A DNA stretch of 64,000 bases from Geomonas edaphica (lineage in GTDB: Bacteria > Desulfobacterota > Desulfuromonadia > Geobacterales > Geobacteraceae). The DNA lies in contig NZ_SSYB01000004.1 of NCBI RefSeq assembly GCF_004917075.1, forward strand, positions 894,546-958,545, in the 5' to 3' direction. Position numbers and translations under genes: made by a program. A model generated the notes under the pieces. That model did no database searches. It was given only the letters and a program-made list of their open reading frames with translations, and was not told the DNA's origin. The stretch's first letter is position 1, and every line of letters starts with the position of its first letter. Below, in pieces: positions 25,629 to 35,567 of this stretch.

Positions 25629-26768
25629 TCACGTGGCGCCGATTCCGGCGTCGCCGCTTTCCCTGAGCGGGATGACGGCGCGGACCGTGGTGCCGGCACC
25701 GGGGGTGCCGAGGATTTCAAAGCTCCCGCCCCAGCGGTGCGCGCGCTCCTGCATCCCAACCAGGCCGAGAGAACGGTTGTTGGCGGGCGCGCTACCGATG
25801 CCGCAGCCGTTGTCGGTCACCTGCAAAAGGGCGCGCTCGTCGTCCAGGTCGAGCAGGATCTCGACACGGGTGGCCCCCGAATGGCGCATGACGTTGGTCA
25901 TGCTCTCCTGGAAGATCCTGAACAGCGACACCTGGCGCTCCTTGTCGATTGCTGTGTCACGCCGCGGGACGTCGAGGGTGCACTCCAGGTGCCGGTTGCG
26001 CATCTCCTGCACTTCCGCCTCGATCGCCGCAACCACGCCGAGTTCGTCCAGCATCCTCGGGCGCAGCCCGGTGGTCAGGCGCCGCACCGTTCCGATGGTT
26101 GCGTTGATCACCTGGTCCATGGCCTCGATCTTGCCGGCGACCGGCGTGTCCCCCTCGGGACAGCGCCTTTTGAGCCAGGAGAGGTCGAGCTTCAAGGCGG
26201 TCAAGAGCTGCCCCAACTCGTCGTGCAGTTCCCTTGCGATCTCGATGCGCTCCTGCTCCGCTACCGTTTCCACGCGTGCGGCGAGCAGCCGCAACTGCTG
26301 GTTGGACTTCTGCAGCTCCCCGGTGCGCTGGAGCACTTCCCGCTCCAGAAGCTCGTTTTTGTTGCGCATGAAGTCGGCGGCGGCCTTCAGGTTCAACTGG
26401 GTCTTGATGCGTGCGAGCACGATGGGAGGGCTGATCGGCTTCGTGATGTAGTCGGCGGCGCCGAGCTCAAGGCCGCGGCGTTCGCTCTCCGGGTCCGATT
26501 TTGCGGTCAGGAAGATGACGGGGATTTCCCTGGTGGCGGGATTGCTTTTAAGGAGACGGCACACCTCGTAACCGTCGAGCTCGGGCATCATTATGTCGAG
26601 CAGGATAACGTCGAGAGGGCGCGTGTTGCTTGCAATCTGCAGGGCCTTCGCGCCGTTAGTGGCCACGCGCACCTGGTAGTCGTCCTTTAGAAGCTGTCCC
26701 ATGAAGGCGAGGTTGTCCGGGGTGTCGTCGACGATGAGGACCGTCGGGCGCTCCTTTTTGCTGTTCAT
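25629..26768 (-). CDS. REC-HisKA_3 sensor kinase (NarX/UhpB-like, cytoplasmic)
   Basis: A 379-residue soluble protein. A receiver domain comes first (VILLDIMMPELDG, then TAKS and ITKPISPP), then a coiled-coil linker, then a HisKA_3 dimerization domain with IARELHDELGQLLTALK and a compact HATPase (DNGCGI, LGLVGMQERA). Kinases of this type normally act on LuxR/NarL regulators, but none is encoded next to it. The receiver at the front implies control by another kinase; the large hybrid kinase 45 bp upstream on the same strand, which ends in a Hpt domain, is the obvious donor candidate. GGAGGG about four bases before the ATG at 26768 sets the start. Confidence 0.9.
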   Translation of the reverse strand: MNSKKERPTVLIVDDTPDNLAFMGQLLKDDYQVRVATNGAKALQIASNTRPLDVILLDIMMPELDGYEVCRLLKSNPATREIPVIFLTAKSDPESERRGLELGAADYITKPISPPIVLARIKTQLNLKAAADFMRNKNELLEREVLQRTGELQKSNQQLRLLAARVETVAEQERIEIARELHDELGQLLTALKLDLSWLKRRCPEGDTPVAGKIEAMDQVINATIGTVRRLTTGLRPRMLDELGVVAAIEAEVQEMRNRHLECTLDVPRRDTAIDKERQVSLFRIFQESMTNVMRHSGATRVEILLDLDDERALLQVTDNGCGIGSAPANNRSLGLVGMQERAHRWGGSFEILGTPGAGTTVRAVIPLRESGDAGIGAT

Positions 26769-26813
26769 CAAACCCTCCTCGTTTCATTGCCCTGCCGCAA
26801 TCGGCATCCGCTC

Positions 26814-29800
26814 TTACTTCGGGGCCTGTTGAAACCGCTCTATCATCGCTCCCAATTGCACCAGCGCCCGGTCGAAGGCGAAGGACTCCACGTGTCGTGC
26901 CAGTTCCCGGGTCTCTTCCTGCCCCGTCTCGGACAGCATGCCGCGCAACTCGTCGAAGCACTGTACCGCCTCGATGTCGTCGTTGGCAAGCAGGTCATGC
27001 AGTCGCTGCATGCCGTCACGCAGCCGGGGCCATGAAACGGCCGCCTCCGGCACCGGGAGCGCTCCCGGAAGGGACCGCAGGAAAGGCGAAACCTCGTTGA
27101 CTTTACTCTGCAGATTCCGGCAAAGCCGCAACAGGTCCTCCTTGGGCTGCTGCGTCCTCGCCGCCATTTCCACCTCCCCAGCGGCCAGCTGAATGGCAGC
27201 GAGCCCGAGGGCCCCCGCGGTCCCCTTCAGGTTGTGGGCGAGATGCCGTACCGCCGCAATGTTTCCCTGTTCGACCGCCTCTTCGATGATCATGGTGTCC
27301 GCCGCGTGCGAACTGCTAAAGCGCGACAGCATCGCGACGAGGCGCGCCGCGTTGCCGCGAAAACTGCGCAACGCCGTCGCGACGTCCAGCCCCGGAATCC
27401 CCATGATGAGGTCGTTGGCGCTGGTACTCTCCTCGGTCTTGGGCCCGCTTGCCGCGCTACGCGGTGCGGCGACCGGCTTCGGCAGCCAGTTGAGCAGCGT
27501 GGCGTAGAGCTGGTTCGGATCGACCGGCTTGCTTAGGTGGGCGTTCATCCCGGCGCGGCGGCAGGCTTCCACGTCGTCTTCCAGGGCGTTCGCCGTCAGC
27601 GCGAGCACGGGTGCCGACTCATACCCGGCAAGCCTTCGCAGTTGCTGCACCGTTTCGATCCCCCCCATCACCGGCATCTGCAGGTCGAGAAGCACGAGGT
27701 CGTAACGCTTTTGCCGGGCGAGTTGTAACGCCTTCTCGCCGTCGACCGCCGCATCCACCTCGAGCCCCACATGCCGCAAAAGATCGATGATCACTTCCCT
27801 GTTGAGCGGGTTGTCCTCGGCAAGGAGGATCTTTTGGCCGGCATGGGGGGCAAGGCGTGCCTCCACGTCAACCGCCTCAGCCCGCGCCGTTGCCGCTGCT
27901 ACGCTGCGATCGGTGACCTCGGCGCCGTCCACCAGGCCGAAAGGTGCCTCGAAGGAGAAGGTGCTACCCGCACCGGGGGTGCTTTCGACGTGGATGCGCC
28001 CGCCCATCAGTTCCGCCAGGCGCTGGCAGATGGCAAGGCCAAGGCCGGTCCCGCCGTAGCGCCTGGTCATGGAGCCGTCCCCCTGCTCGAAGGCGTTGAA
28101 GATCTTCTCCCGCTGCTCGGCGGTCATGCCGATGCCGGTGTCGCGCACCGAGAACCTGAGCCAGACCTGCTCCCCTTCGCAACGTATTTTCTCGCCAACC
28201 AGCTCAATGGTGCCGCGCTCGGTGAACTTGAACGCGTTGCTGACGAAGTTAAGCAATATTTGCTCCAACTTCAGGTCGTCGCCGTGCACGCGACGCGGGA
28301 TGTTGCGTACGTCGACGATAAAATCCACCTGGGCCTGCTCCATCCGGTCCGCGAGTACCGAGCGGATCGTTTCGATGATGGAGGGGACGCCGAACACGGT
28401 AGGTTGCAGAGTCATTTTCTTGGCATCGATCTTCGAGAAGTCGAGGACGTCGTTGATGATGCCGAGCAGATGTCGGGCGGCCCGGTCGATCTTGCAAAGC
28501 TGCTGGCGTTGGCGGCCGGTGGCGTCGCGGCGCATGAGATAGGCGATGCCGATGATGGCGTTCATCGGCGTGCGGATCTCGTGGCTTACGTTGGCAAGGA
28601 ACTCCCCCTTGGCCTGGTTCGCCGCGTCCGCCTGTTCCTTCGCCTGCATGAGCGCCACGGTCTGTTCGGATACCCGCCGCTGGATCACCGAGGTGCGTCC
28701 GGTCATGGCAAGCATCATCACCTGCAGGAGGGCGGCGAAGAGGAGCCCGATGATCCCGACACTCCAGGCGATCCAGGAACGGTGCTGGGCTAGGTACTCG
28801 GAGGTGGGGAAGATGTCGACGGTCCACTGGCGGTCGGCGATGGTTAGTTTGCCGTGCCAGGCATAGGAGTCGGCGGGCTGTGGCGCGTTTACCGACTGGA
28901 AGAGGGCGCGTTTTGACGCAGGCGCTGCGGGATCGCTGACCCGCAGTTCCAGCCCGTCGGGCAACTGGTCGCGGACGGCGATCCTGATCATCTCATCGAC
29001 CTTAATGACGGCGACCGCGAAGCCCAGAGGCGAAGTGGGGTCGGTCGCGACCGCCGCCCCAGACCCGCGGTAGGCGGGGTGCATCAACAGTACCCCTACC
29101 CGTTTCTGCTGCTCCTGCACCAGTTGGATCGGTGCGGTGACGGCAGGGCGCCCGGTACTGAGGGCCTTGTCGATGGCGGCGCGGCGTATCGGTTCCGAGT
29201 TGATGTCGAATCCAATCGCGGGGAGGTTCCCGGCGATGGGAGCGATGTAGCCGACACAGACGTAGTGCGGGCGGGCTCCGGCGGGGGCAAGGTCTTTCCG
29301 GCTGTTTCTCTCGGTGATCCTGAAACTGCCGGTCGGGGATTTAGCCGCCATCGCACTTTCGAAGCGGCTGCGGTCGGCATGGGGGACGAAGGGGTTGAAG
29401 CTTAGCCCGAAGATGTCAGGGTTGTCGCGCAAAGTTATGCTGGTGAAATGCTCGAACTGCCGGAAGGTCATCTCCGGGTTCATTTCGATCACCCGGCGCA
29501 GCGCGGCGATTGCCTCCTGGTGCGCGATCAGGCGGTGATCCAAGAGCCGGGTCAGCTTTCTGCCGTGGTCGGCGATCTGTGCCTCCTGCTGTCTTTGCTC
29601 CCAGCGTGCGATGCCGAGGTAGGACGCCGTGACCAGCATGAGGGTTACCGTCATCGGGACGGTAACGTTCACCAAACGCTCTTTCCAGGGGGATTCCCTG
29701 AACAGGAAGATCAGGGTGAGCGGAGCGAATAGCACCACCCCTAACGTGTCGCCGCTCCACCAGCTCCACCAGGAGAAGGCAAGATCTTCGCTCGGGATGA

Positions 29801-30239
29801 TGCCGGCCAGGTGAAGCGCCGCGATGCCCACGGTGGCCGAGACGAGGCAAGCGACCGGCCCGCTGCAGACGAGGAAACAGGCGATATCCCGCTCGGTTTC
29901 GAGCACGCGCCACTTATCGCCAAGGAACCGGGTTGCCAGGTCTGCCGCGGCGTAGGCCTGCAGCGTCGCACCGGTGGCGAGAAGTACGGCCACTACCGCC
30001 GAGTCTACGTGGAGCGTGCCGTGGTACCAGGGGGTGGCAAGGTTTATGAAGAGCGAGCCGAGCCAGATGCCGGGGAGGATGCGGTGGCCAAAGTACAGTG
30101 CCGCGGCGATCGCGAGGCCGGCGGCAGGAAAGACCGGGCTCGCATAGCCCGGGGGAATGGCCAGGGCGAGGCCGAGGGCACCGAGAACGGCGTAGGCCAG
30201 GGCCACGATGGGGATGCGGGTCATGCTGTTTGCTGTCAT
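26814..30239 (-). CDS. MASE1-CHASE hybrid histidine kinase with REC and Hpt domains
   Basis: About 1141 residues. The N-terminus is a MASE1-type multi-helix membrane domain (about eight helices to residue 290), followed by a CHASE-like extracytoplasmic sensor, another helix near 500-520, HisKA ([16 protein letters not shown]), HATPase (GGTGLGLAI), a receiver ([13 protein letters not shown]) and a C-terminal Hpt domain ([14 protein letters not shown]). This is a full phosphorelay in one chain, whose last histidine can feed a separate receiver. An in-frame ATG at 30260 and others at 30239 and 30224 are all possible starts; none has a strong Shine-Dalgarno sequence, and I chose 30239. The REC-HisKA_3 kinase gene follows in the same direction. 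Confidence 0.9.
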   Translation of the reverse strand: MTANSMTRIPIVALAYAVLGALGLALAIPPGYASPVFPAAGLAIAAALYFGHRILPGIWLGSLFINLATPWYHGTLHVDSAVVAVLLATGATLQAYAAADLATRFLGDKWRVLETERDIACFLVCSGPVACLVSATVGIAALHLAGIIPSEDLAFSWWSWWSGDTLGVVLFAPLTLIFLFRESPWKERLVNVTVPMTVTLMLVTASYLGIARWEQRQQEAQIADHGRKLTRLLDHRLIAHQEAIAALRRVIEMNPEMTFRQFEHFTSITLRDNPDIFGLSFNPFVPHADRSRFESAMAAKSPTGSFRITERNSRKDLAPAGARPHYVCVGYIAPIAGNLPAIGFDINSEPIRRAAIDKALSTGRPAVTAPIQLVQEQQKRVGVLLMHPAYRGSGAAVATDPTSPLGFAVAVIKVDEMIRIAVRDQLPDGLELRVSDPAAPASKRALFQSVNAPQPADSYAWHGKLTIADRQWTVDIFPTSEYLAQHRSWIAWSVGIIGLLFAALLQVMMLAMTGRTSVIQRRVSEQTVALMQAKEQADAANQAKGEFLANVSHEIRTPMNAIIGIAYLMRRDATGRQRQQLCKIDRAARHLLGIINDVLDFSKIDAKKMTLQPTVFGVPSIIETIRSVLADRMEQAQVDFIVDVRNIPRRVHGDDLKLEQILLNFVSNAFKFTERGTIELVGEKIRCEGEQVWLRFSVRDTGIGMTAEQREKIFNAFEQGDGSMTRRYGGTGLGLAICQRLAELMGGRIHVESTPGAGSTFSFEAPFGLVDGAEVTDRSVAAATARAEAVDVEARLAPHAGQKILLAEDNPLNREVIIDLLRHVGLEVDAAVDGEKALQLARQKRYDLVLLDLQMPVMGGIETVQQLRRLAGYESAPVLALTANALEDDVEACRRAGMNAHLSKPVDPNQLYATLLNWLPKPVAAPRSAASGPKTEESTSANDLIMGIPGLDVATALRSFRGNAARLVAMLSRFSSSHAADTMIIEEAVEQGNIAAVRHLAHNLKGTAGALGLAAIQLAAGEVEMAARTQQPKEDLLRLCRNLQSKVNEVSPFLRSLPGALPVPEAAVSWPRLRDGMQRLHDLLANDDIEAVQCFDELRGMLSETGQEETRELARHVESFAFDRALVQLGAMIERFQQAPK

Positions 30240-30678
30240 AAACGCGGCTGCTCCATGCAACGGACGGCGGTAAAGGCGATCCTGACTGACGGATGATCGT
30301 GTGGGCTGGCTCCGCAGGTGCCTGTCCCCTTGCCGGCCAGCTTCCCCCCTCCGGCCTCCCCCTCCTGGGAGAGGGGTGCTTTACGGGTTGGTTCAGGAAA
30401 GCCCTTGAAAGATAACAATAATTGTTCCTGCCATATATAAGTTCGGGGCCCATTTTCATGTCCGTGTTTGTCTTACTTCGCCTTATCGGGCTCTCACGAC
30501 CGTAAAGGCCCAAAGTCCGGTAGCTTGTATGGTTTTCAAGGGCAGACGGTGCTCCCTTGCCGGTCGCATGCGCGGACAGAAGCGGCTCTGGGGACTGCTG
30601 TACCTTGACTTGGCGCACGGTAAGTCGTATTTTATCCGGAAAATTCTATATTCAAGAACTTGCCCCCATAGGGAGAAG
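30240..30678. other. Divergent intergenic region
   Basis: About 440 bp between the MASE1 kinase (minus) and the REC-PilZ gene (plus). It contains the 18-bp dispersed repeat at 30312-30329 and a C-tract/G-tract hairpin near 30342-30380. An in-frame extension of the PilZ ORF reaches 30529 but lacks a ribosome-binding site. No RNA gene recognised. Confidence 0.5.
30312..30329 (-). repeat. 18-bp dispersed repeat, copy 1
   Basis: The minus strand reads GGGGACAGGCACCTGCGG, identical over 18 bp to the plus strand at 36587-36604. Confidence 0.8.
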
Positions 30679-31362
30679 ATGCCATTGCAACCCACCATTC
30701 TGCTCGTTGACGATCTGCAGATGTTCCTCGAAATCGAGAGAGATTTTTTCCGGCATGCCGACGTAAAAATCGTTACCGCACGCGACGGCGTCGAGGCGCT
30801 GGAAGCGGTGCAATCCCACAGTCCTCGCGTCGTTTTTATGGACCTGCAGATGCCCAACATGGACGGCGCGAGCTGCTGTAAGGCGATCCGGGCCACACAG
30901 TCGCACGGCGACACCCCCGTGGTGATCATATCCTCCAGTACATCGGAGGCGGACCGGGAAGAGAGCTTCGCCGCCGGCTGCAACTACTTCCTCACCAAGC
31001 CCGCCGGCCGCGACCGTTTTCTCGAGATCGCCCGCGAGTTCATCCCGGACATCGACCGTCGAGAGAAGCGCGTCCCCTGCTGCCTCCCGGCCACCCTTTC
31101 CTGCAACGGGGTCTCCGCACCCTGTGCGCTGCATGACCTCGGGGTCGAGGGGGCCTATCTGGTCACCGACCTACTCGCCAAGGCGGGGAACGTCATTCAT
31201 GTCTCCTTCACCCTTCCCGACGGCACCGCCGTAGATACCCCCTGCAAAGCAGTCTGGATCGACGAGAGCGGAAAGACCCGTCCGAGGGGGATCGGCGTCA
31301 GGTTCGCCCTGCTCCCGAAACCGCTGCGCGGGGCGCTGGCCCGGGCCCTGGAGAAGCTGTAG
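30679..31362 (+). CDS. Response regulator with PilZ domain
   Basis: The protein has 227 residues. The receiver (residues 1-125) has the phosphoacceptor in VVFMDLQMPNMDG and the K in LTKPAGRD. A PilZ domain follows, with the c-di-GMP-binding arginines in DRREKR and a DLGVEGAYL block in place of the usual D/N-x-S-x3-G. It probably links phosphorylation to c-di-GMP-dependent control of motility or surface structures by protein contact, since there is no DNA-binding domain. GGGAG directly before 30679 supports this start over the longer frame. Confidence 0.87.
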   Translation: MPLQPTILLVDDLQMFLEIERDFFRHADVKIVTARDGVEALEAVQSHSPRVVFMDLQMPNMDGASCCKAIRATQSHGDTPVVIISSSTSEADREESFAAGCNYFLTKPAGRDRFLEIAREFIPDIDRREKRVPCCLPATLSCNGVSAPCALHDLGVEGAYLVTDLLAKAGNVIHVSFTLPDGTAVDTPCKAVWIDESGKTRPRGIGVRFALLPKPLRGALARALEKL

Positions 31363-31455
31363 GCAGATTCCCTTTTGACCTGAACGGCGCTTAGGTGGTA
31401 TAAAGAGGCGCTTCCTCCCGGGGCGCCTAAGCCCCGGCGGGCCTTAAGGAAAACC

Positions 31456-33669
31456 ATGAAACTGCTCCACAATCTGAACCCTCCGCAGAAGGAGGCCGTG
31501 CAGCACGGCGAGGGACCGCTCCTGGTCCTTGCCGGCGCGGGCTCCGGCAAGACCCGCGTCATCGTGCACCGCATCGCCTACCTGATCCACGAGCGGGGCG
31601 TCCCCCCCTGGCAGATCCTGGCCGTCACCTTCACCAATAAGGCCGCAGGCGAGATGCGCGAGCGCATCCGGCATATGCTGGGCGACGGCGAGACGCCGCT
31701 CGTCTCCACCTTCCATTCCACCTGCGCCCGCTTTTTAAGAAACGACATCAAAAGCTTGGGTTACGACCCGAACTTCGCCATCTACGACGACAAGGACTGC
31801 GAACGCCTCCTGAAGGACTGCTCCGCCGAACTGAACCTGGACGAGAAGCGCTATCCGGTGAAGCTTTTGGGGAGCTCCATCGACGAGTTCAAGAACCAGG
31901 GGATGACCCCCTTCGACGTCCCGGCCGATTCCCCCTACCAGGCGACGCTCGCCCGGGTGTACCGCTGCTACCAGGAGCGCCTGAAGCGCTGCAACGCGGT
32001 CGACTTCGGCGACCTCTTGCTCCTTACCGTGCAGCTTTTCGAGGAGCACCCGGAGGTGCTGGAAAAGTACCTGAAGCGCTACCGCTGGATCATGGTGGAC
32101 GAGTACCAGGACACGAACCCGGTGCAGTACCGCCTGGTGCAGCTCCTTGCCGGGGAGAGGCAGAACCTCTGCGTCGTCGGGGACGACGACCAGTCCATCT
32201 ACGGCTGGCGCGGCGCCGACATCCGCAACATCCTTGAGTTCGAGAAGGATTTCCCGGGCGTGAAGGTGGTGAAGCTGGAGCAGAACTACCGTTCCACGAA
32301 GAACATCCTGGACGGCGCCTGGCACGTGGTGCAGAAGAACCGGGGCAGAAAGCCCAAGCGCCTTTGGACCGACAACCCGGAAGGGGAATCGATCGTCTAC
32401 CGCACCCTCCCGAACGAGTGGGAGGAGGCGCGCCTGGTCTGCCGCGAGATCGAGCGCTTCCTCTCCGAAGGGGGAGATCTCTCCGAGGTCGCCGTCTTCT
32501 ACCGCACCAACGCCCAGTCCCGCGTCATCGAGGACGCCATGGTGGCGGCGAGCGTCCCGTACCACATGGTCGGCGGCGTCCGCTTCTACGCGCGCCTCGA
32601 GGTGAAGGACATCCTCGCCTACCTGAAGGTGCTCGATAACCCCGCCGACGACGTCTCGCTAAAGCGCATCATCAACACCCCGCCGCGCGGCATCGGCAAC
32701 ACGACAGTGCAGAGGATCGCCGAGTTCGCGAACGAAAAGGGGATCCCGTTCCACGACGCCATGCTGGAGGGGGCCTACGGGCCGCTCTTACCGGCCGCCG
32801 CAAAGGGGAAGGTCGCCGCCTTCGTGAACGAGATGGAGGGTTACAAAGCCCTCTCCGAGAAGCTCCCGCTCTCCGAGCTCACCGCCGCCGTCATCAACGA
32901 TTCCGGGTACTACGCGCGCCTGAAGAGCCTGCCCCGCGACGAAGGGCAGGACCGCATCGAGAACCTGCAGGAGTTGGTGACCGCCATGCAGGTCTACGAG
33001 ACCGGGCCGGGGGAGAAGGGGCTCGCCGACTTCCTGGAGCAGGTGGCGCTGGTCAGCGACCTCGAGCACGAGGGGGACGGCAAGAAGGCATCGGCTACGC
33101 TCATGACGCTGCACTCGGCCAAGGGACTCGAGTTCCAGCTCGTCTTCATGATCGGCATGGAGGAGAAGCTCTTCCCCCACGCGCGCGCCCTTGAGAATCC
33201 GGAGCAGATGGAGGAGGAGAGAAGGCTCTGCTACGTCGGGATGACCCGGGCGAAAAAGCGCCTGTTCCTTTTGAACGTGCGCCGGCGCCACATCTTCGGC
33301 CAGGAGCAGATGAACGCGCCGGCCCGCTTCATCGCGGACATCCCGAAGGAGCTCCTGGACGGGGGCGACCTCTGGCAGCGCAGTGAGCCCTCGCGCGACT
33401 TCTCCTCCTCTTCTTCTTCGCACAACCTCGCCTCCCTCTTCGAGGACGAGATGGAGCCGGAGGTGGCGGACAACGAGGTGCGCATGGTCCCGGAAGACGG
33501 GGAGGACGGCATCTGGGTCGGGATGAAGGTGCGCCATGCCCAGTTCGGTCCGGGCACCATCCGGAAGATCGAGGGGGAAGGGGACAACCAGAAGGTGATC
33601 GTCTGGTTTAACTCGCTCGGCGGACCGAAGAAGCTCCTCGTACGCTTCGCCGGGCTTGAGCGGGCCTGA
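31456..33669 (+). CDS. pcrA: UvrD/PcrA-type ATP-dependent DNA helicase
   Basis: A 737-residue superfamily 1A helicase with Walker A GAGSGKTR, motif Ia TFTNKAAGEM, Walker B DEYQDTNPVQ, GDDDQSIYGWRGAD, and the motif V/VI region TLHSAKGLEF and VGMTRAKK. The last 50 residues (GMKVRHAQFGPGTI onward) form the Tudor-like C-terminal domain typical of PcrA, which docks RNA polymerase. It works in nucleotide excision repair and removal of RecA or stalled polymerase. It is a stand-alone gene, followed by a lipoprotein gene after 54 bp. Confidence 0.95.
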   Translation: MKLLHNLNPPQKEAVQHGEGPLLVLAGAGSGKTRVIVHRIAYLIHERGVPPWQILAVTFTNKAAGEMRERIRHMLGDGETPLVSTFHSTCARFLRNDIKSLGYDPNFAIYDDKDCERLLKDCSAELNLDEKRYPVKLLGSSIDEFKNQGMTPFDVPADSPYQATLARVYRCYQERLKRCNAVDFGDLLLLTVQLFEEHPEVLEKYLKRYRWIMVDEYQDTNPVQYRLVQLLAGERQNLCVVGDDDQSIYGWRGADIRNILEFEKDFPGVKVVKLEQNYRSTKNILDGAWHVVQKNRGRKPKRLWTDNPEGESIVYRTLPNEWEEARLVCREIERFLSEGGDLSEVAVFYRTNAQSRVIEDAMVAASVPYHMVGGVRFYARLEVKDILAYLKVLDNPADDVSLKRIINTPPRGIGNTTVQRIAEFANEKGIPFHDAMLEGAYGPLLPAAAKGKVAAFVNEMEGYKALSEKLPLSELTAAVINDSGYYARLKSLPRDEGQDRIENLQELVTAMQVYETGPGEKGLADFLEQVALVSDLEHEGDGKKASATLMTLHSAKGLEFQLVFMIGMEEKLFPHARALENPEQMEEERRLCYVGMTRAKKRLFLLNVRRRHIFGQEQMNAPARFIADIPKELLDGGDLWQRSEPSRDFSSSSSSHNLASLFEDEMEPEVADNEVRMVPEDGEDGIWVGMKVRHAQFGPGTIRKIEGEGDNQKVIVWFNSLGGPKKLLVRFAGLERA

Positions 33670-33723
33670 AAACGGGTATATAGTTACTGCGGTGATACTA
33701 ATGAGAATGCAAGGAGGCCAGCC

Positions 33724-34458
33724 ATGAGAAAAGTAGCCGCCATGATGATCGCGATGATGCTCTTTTCCGGATGCACCCATTACAAGAGCCAGTACGTTTC
33801 CTTCCGTCCCCCCGAGGCGTACGTGAACCATATGGAGCAAAGCGGCGTCTCCCTCGGAGGCGAGGCGTACGCGACCGCGGACTCCGCCGAGCAGGCCTTC
33901 GGTTTCGACATCAAGGGGGCGGGGCTTTTACCGGTCATGCTCGTCATGGACAACAAGAGCGGCAAGACCCTGGAGCTCATGGCAGGGCAGACCTTCCTGG
34001 TGGACGAGGGGGGGAACTACTGGCCCATGGTCACCAACAAGGTCGCCTTCGACCGGCTGGAGAGCTCGACCCAGTTCGCCTCCTTCTTCGGCAAGGGTGC
34101 CGGCAAGGGCGCCCTCCTCGGCGCCGCCGCGGGTACCGTGCTCGGTGCCGCTCTCGGCATCGTCTCCGGCCAGAGCGTGGCGGGGAGCCTCGGCAAGGGT
34201 GCCGCGATCGGTGCGGCAGGCGGCGCCGTCATCGGCGGGACCTCGGAGGGGACCTCCAACGAGCGTGAGAACCGCATCTCGGACGACCTGAGGAGCAAGG
34301 GGCTGGAGGGGCGTCCCATCCCCGCCGACAGCCTTTCCAACGGATTCGTCTTCTTTCCGGGGGAGGCCCCGAGCGCCAAGGAGCTGAGGCTGCAGTGGCG
34401 CGAGCGTGAGACCGGCCAGGTACAGAAGCTGAGCCTGCCGCTCAACGTGCGCAAGTAG
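33724..34458 (+). CDS. Glycine-zipper lipoprotein
   Basis: A 244-residue precursor with a short signal peptide and lipobox FSGC (Cys17), so it should be lipidated and membrane-anchored. Residues about 120-175 are a glycine/alanine-rich stretch with repeated GxxxG spacing, the glycine-zipper pattern of outer-membrane-associated proteins. The N-terminal domain resembles an immunoglobulin-like fold. AGGAGG lies five bases upstream of the ATG. Function unknown; a structural envelope role is plausible. A terminator follows. Confidence 0.8.
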   Translation: MRKVAAMMIAMMLFSGCTHYKSQYVSFRPPEAYVNHMEQSGVSLGGEAYATADSAEQAFGFDIKGAGLLPVMLVMDNKSGKTLELMAGQTFLVDEGGNYWPMVTNKVAFDRLESSTQFASFFGKGAGKGALLGAAAGTVLGAALGIVSGQSVAGSLGKGAAIGAAGGAVIGGTSEGTSNERENRISDDLRSKGLEGRPIPADSLSNGFVFFPGEAPSAKELRLQWRERETGQVQKLSLPLNVRK

Positions 34459-34484
34459 GCGCGAAGTCTCGCAGCTTGAAGCGC

Positions 34485-34515
34485 GAATAGGGGCTCAAAG
34501 GCCCCTATTCGTTTG
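34485..34515 (+). terminator. Intrinsic terminator after the lipoprotein gene
   Basis: 10-bp perfect stem GAATAGGGGC / GCCCCTATTC with loop TCAAAG and a short GTTTG tail. Confidence 0.75.
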
Positions 34516-34539
34516 TGCGGGCTTTGAAGGAGAACCCCT

Positions 34540-35544
34540 TTGGAAAAACCGATCATCGCCGTAACCATGGGAGACCTAAGCGGCATTGGCCCTGAGATCA
34601 TCGCCGCCGCCCTCGCCGACCCCTCCGTCACCGCCCTCTGCCGCCCGCTGGTTCTGGGCGATCGCGGCGCCATGGAGCGCGGCATCGCCGTCGCCGGCGT
34701 CGACCTAGCCATCGTCTCCGCCCCGGACCTCATCCCTCCCGCGGCAGCAGCACCGGGGACGCTCTACCTGCGTGAGCTCTCCACCCTCAAAGCGGACCAG
34801 ATGGAGTACGGCCGTCCCACCCCCGCGGGGGGAGACGCCTGCTACCGCTACATCTGCGAGGCGGCGCGCCTTTGCATGGAAGGGACCGCGGCGGCCATGG
34901 CGACCGCCCCCATCAACAAGGAGTCGCTGAACAGCGCGGGGCACCACTTCCCCGGCCACACCGAACTGCTCGCCGAGCTGGCCGGCGGGCACGAGGTGGT
35001 GATGATGCTCGCCGGCGAACGCCTGCGCGTCACCCTGGTCACCATCCACGAGGCGCTCTCCCGGGTCCCGGAGCTCGTCACCTTCGAGCGCGTCCTCTCC
35101 ACCATCAGGATCACCAACGCTTCGCTCTCGCGCTGGTTCTGCAGGACGCCGCGCCTCGCCGTTCTTGCGCTCAACCCGCACTGCGGCGAGGGGGGGATGT
35201 TCGGCGACGAGGAAAGCCGCATCATCGCTCCCGCCATCGCGCAGGCCAGGGCGGAGGGGATCGACGCGACGGGGCCGCTTTCCGCCGACACCCTTTTCCA
35301 CTTCGCCTGTGAGGGGGGGTACGACGCGGTGGTCTGCATGTACCACGACCAGGGGCTCATCCCGCTCAAGCTGCTCCACTTCGATGACGGCGTGAACGTC
35401 ACCCTGGGGCTTCCCATCATCCGCACCTCGGTGGACCACGGCACCGCCTACGACCTGGCCGGGACCGGCCGCGCGAGTGCCGCCAGCATGAAGGCCGCCC
35501 TCGTCATGGCGGCGGGGATGGCACAGACGGTTCAGGAAATCTGA
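34540..35544 (+). CDS. pdxA: 4-hydroxythreonine-4-phosphate dehydrogenase
   Basis: This 334-residue enzyme belongs to the DXP-dependent pyridoxal phosphate pathway. It has TMGDLSGIGPEI at the N-terminus, the metal-binding His in GHHFPGHTELLA, NPHCGEGGMFGDEE, and YHDQGLIPLK. The start is a TTG: GAAGGAG lies seven bases upstream and the family N-terminus (KPIIAVTMGD) begins right there, whereas the first ATG would cut into it. PLP made here would serve, among others, the aminotransferase encoded at 44526. mtgA follows after 23 bp. Confidence 0.95.
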   Translation: MEKPIIAVTMGDLSGIGPEIIAAALADPSVTALCRPLVLGDRGAMERGIAVAGVDLAIVSAPDLIPPAAAAPGTLYLRELSTLKADQMEYGRPTPAGGDACYRYICEAARLCMEGTAAAMATAPINKESLNSAGHHFPGHTELLAELAGGHEVVMMLAGERLRVTLVTIHEALSRVPELVTFERVLSTIRITNASLSRWFCRTPRLAVLALNPHCGEGGMFGDEESRIIAPAIAQARAEGIDATGPLSADTLFHFACEGGYDAVVCMYHDQGLIPLKLLHFDDGVNVTLGLPIIRTSVDHGTAYDLAGTGRASAASMKAALVMAAGMAQTVQEI

Positions 35545-35567
35545 GGCTTAGAAAGGAATCGCATCAC

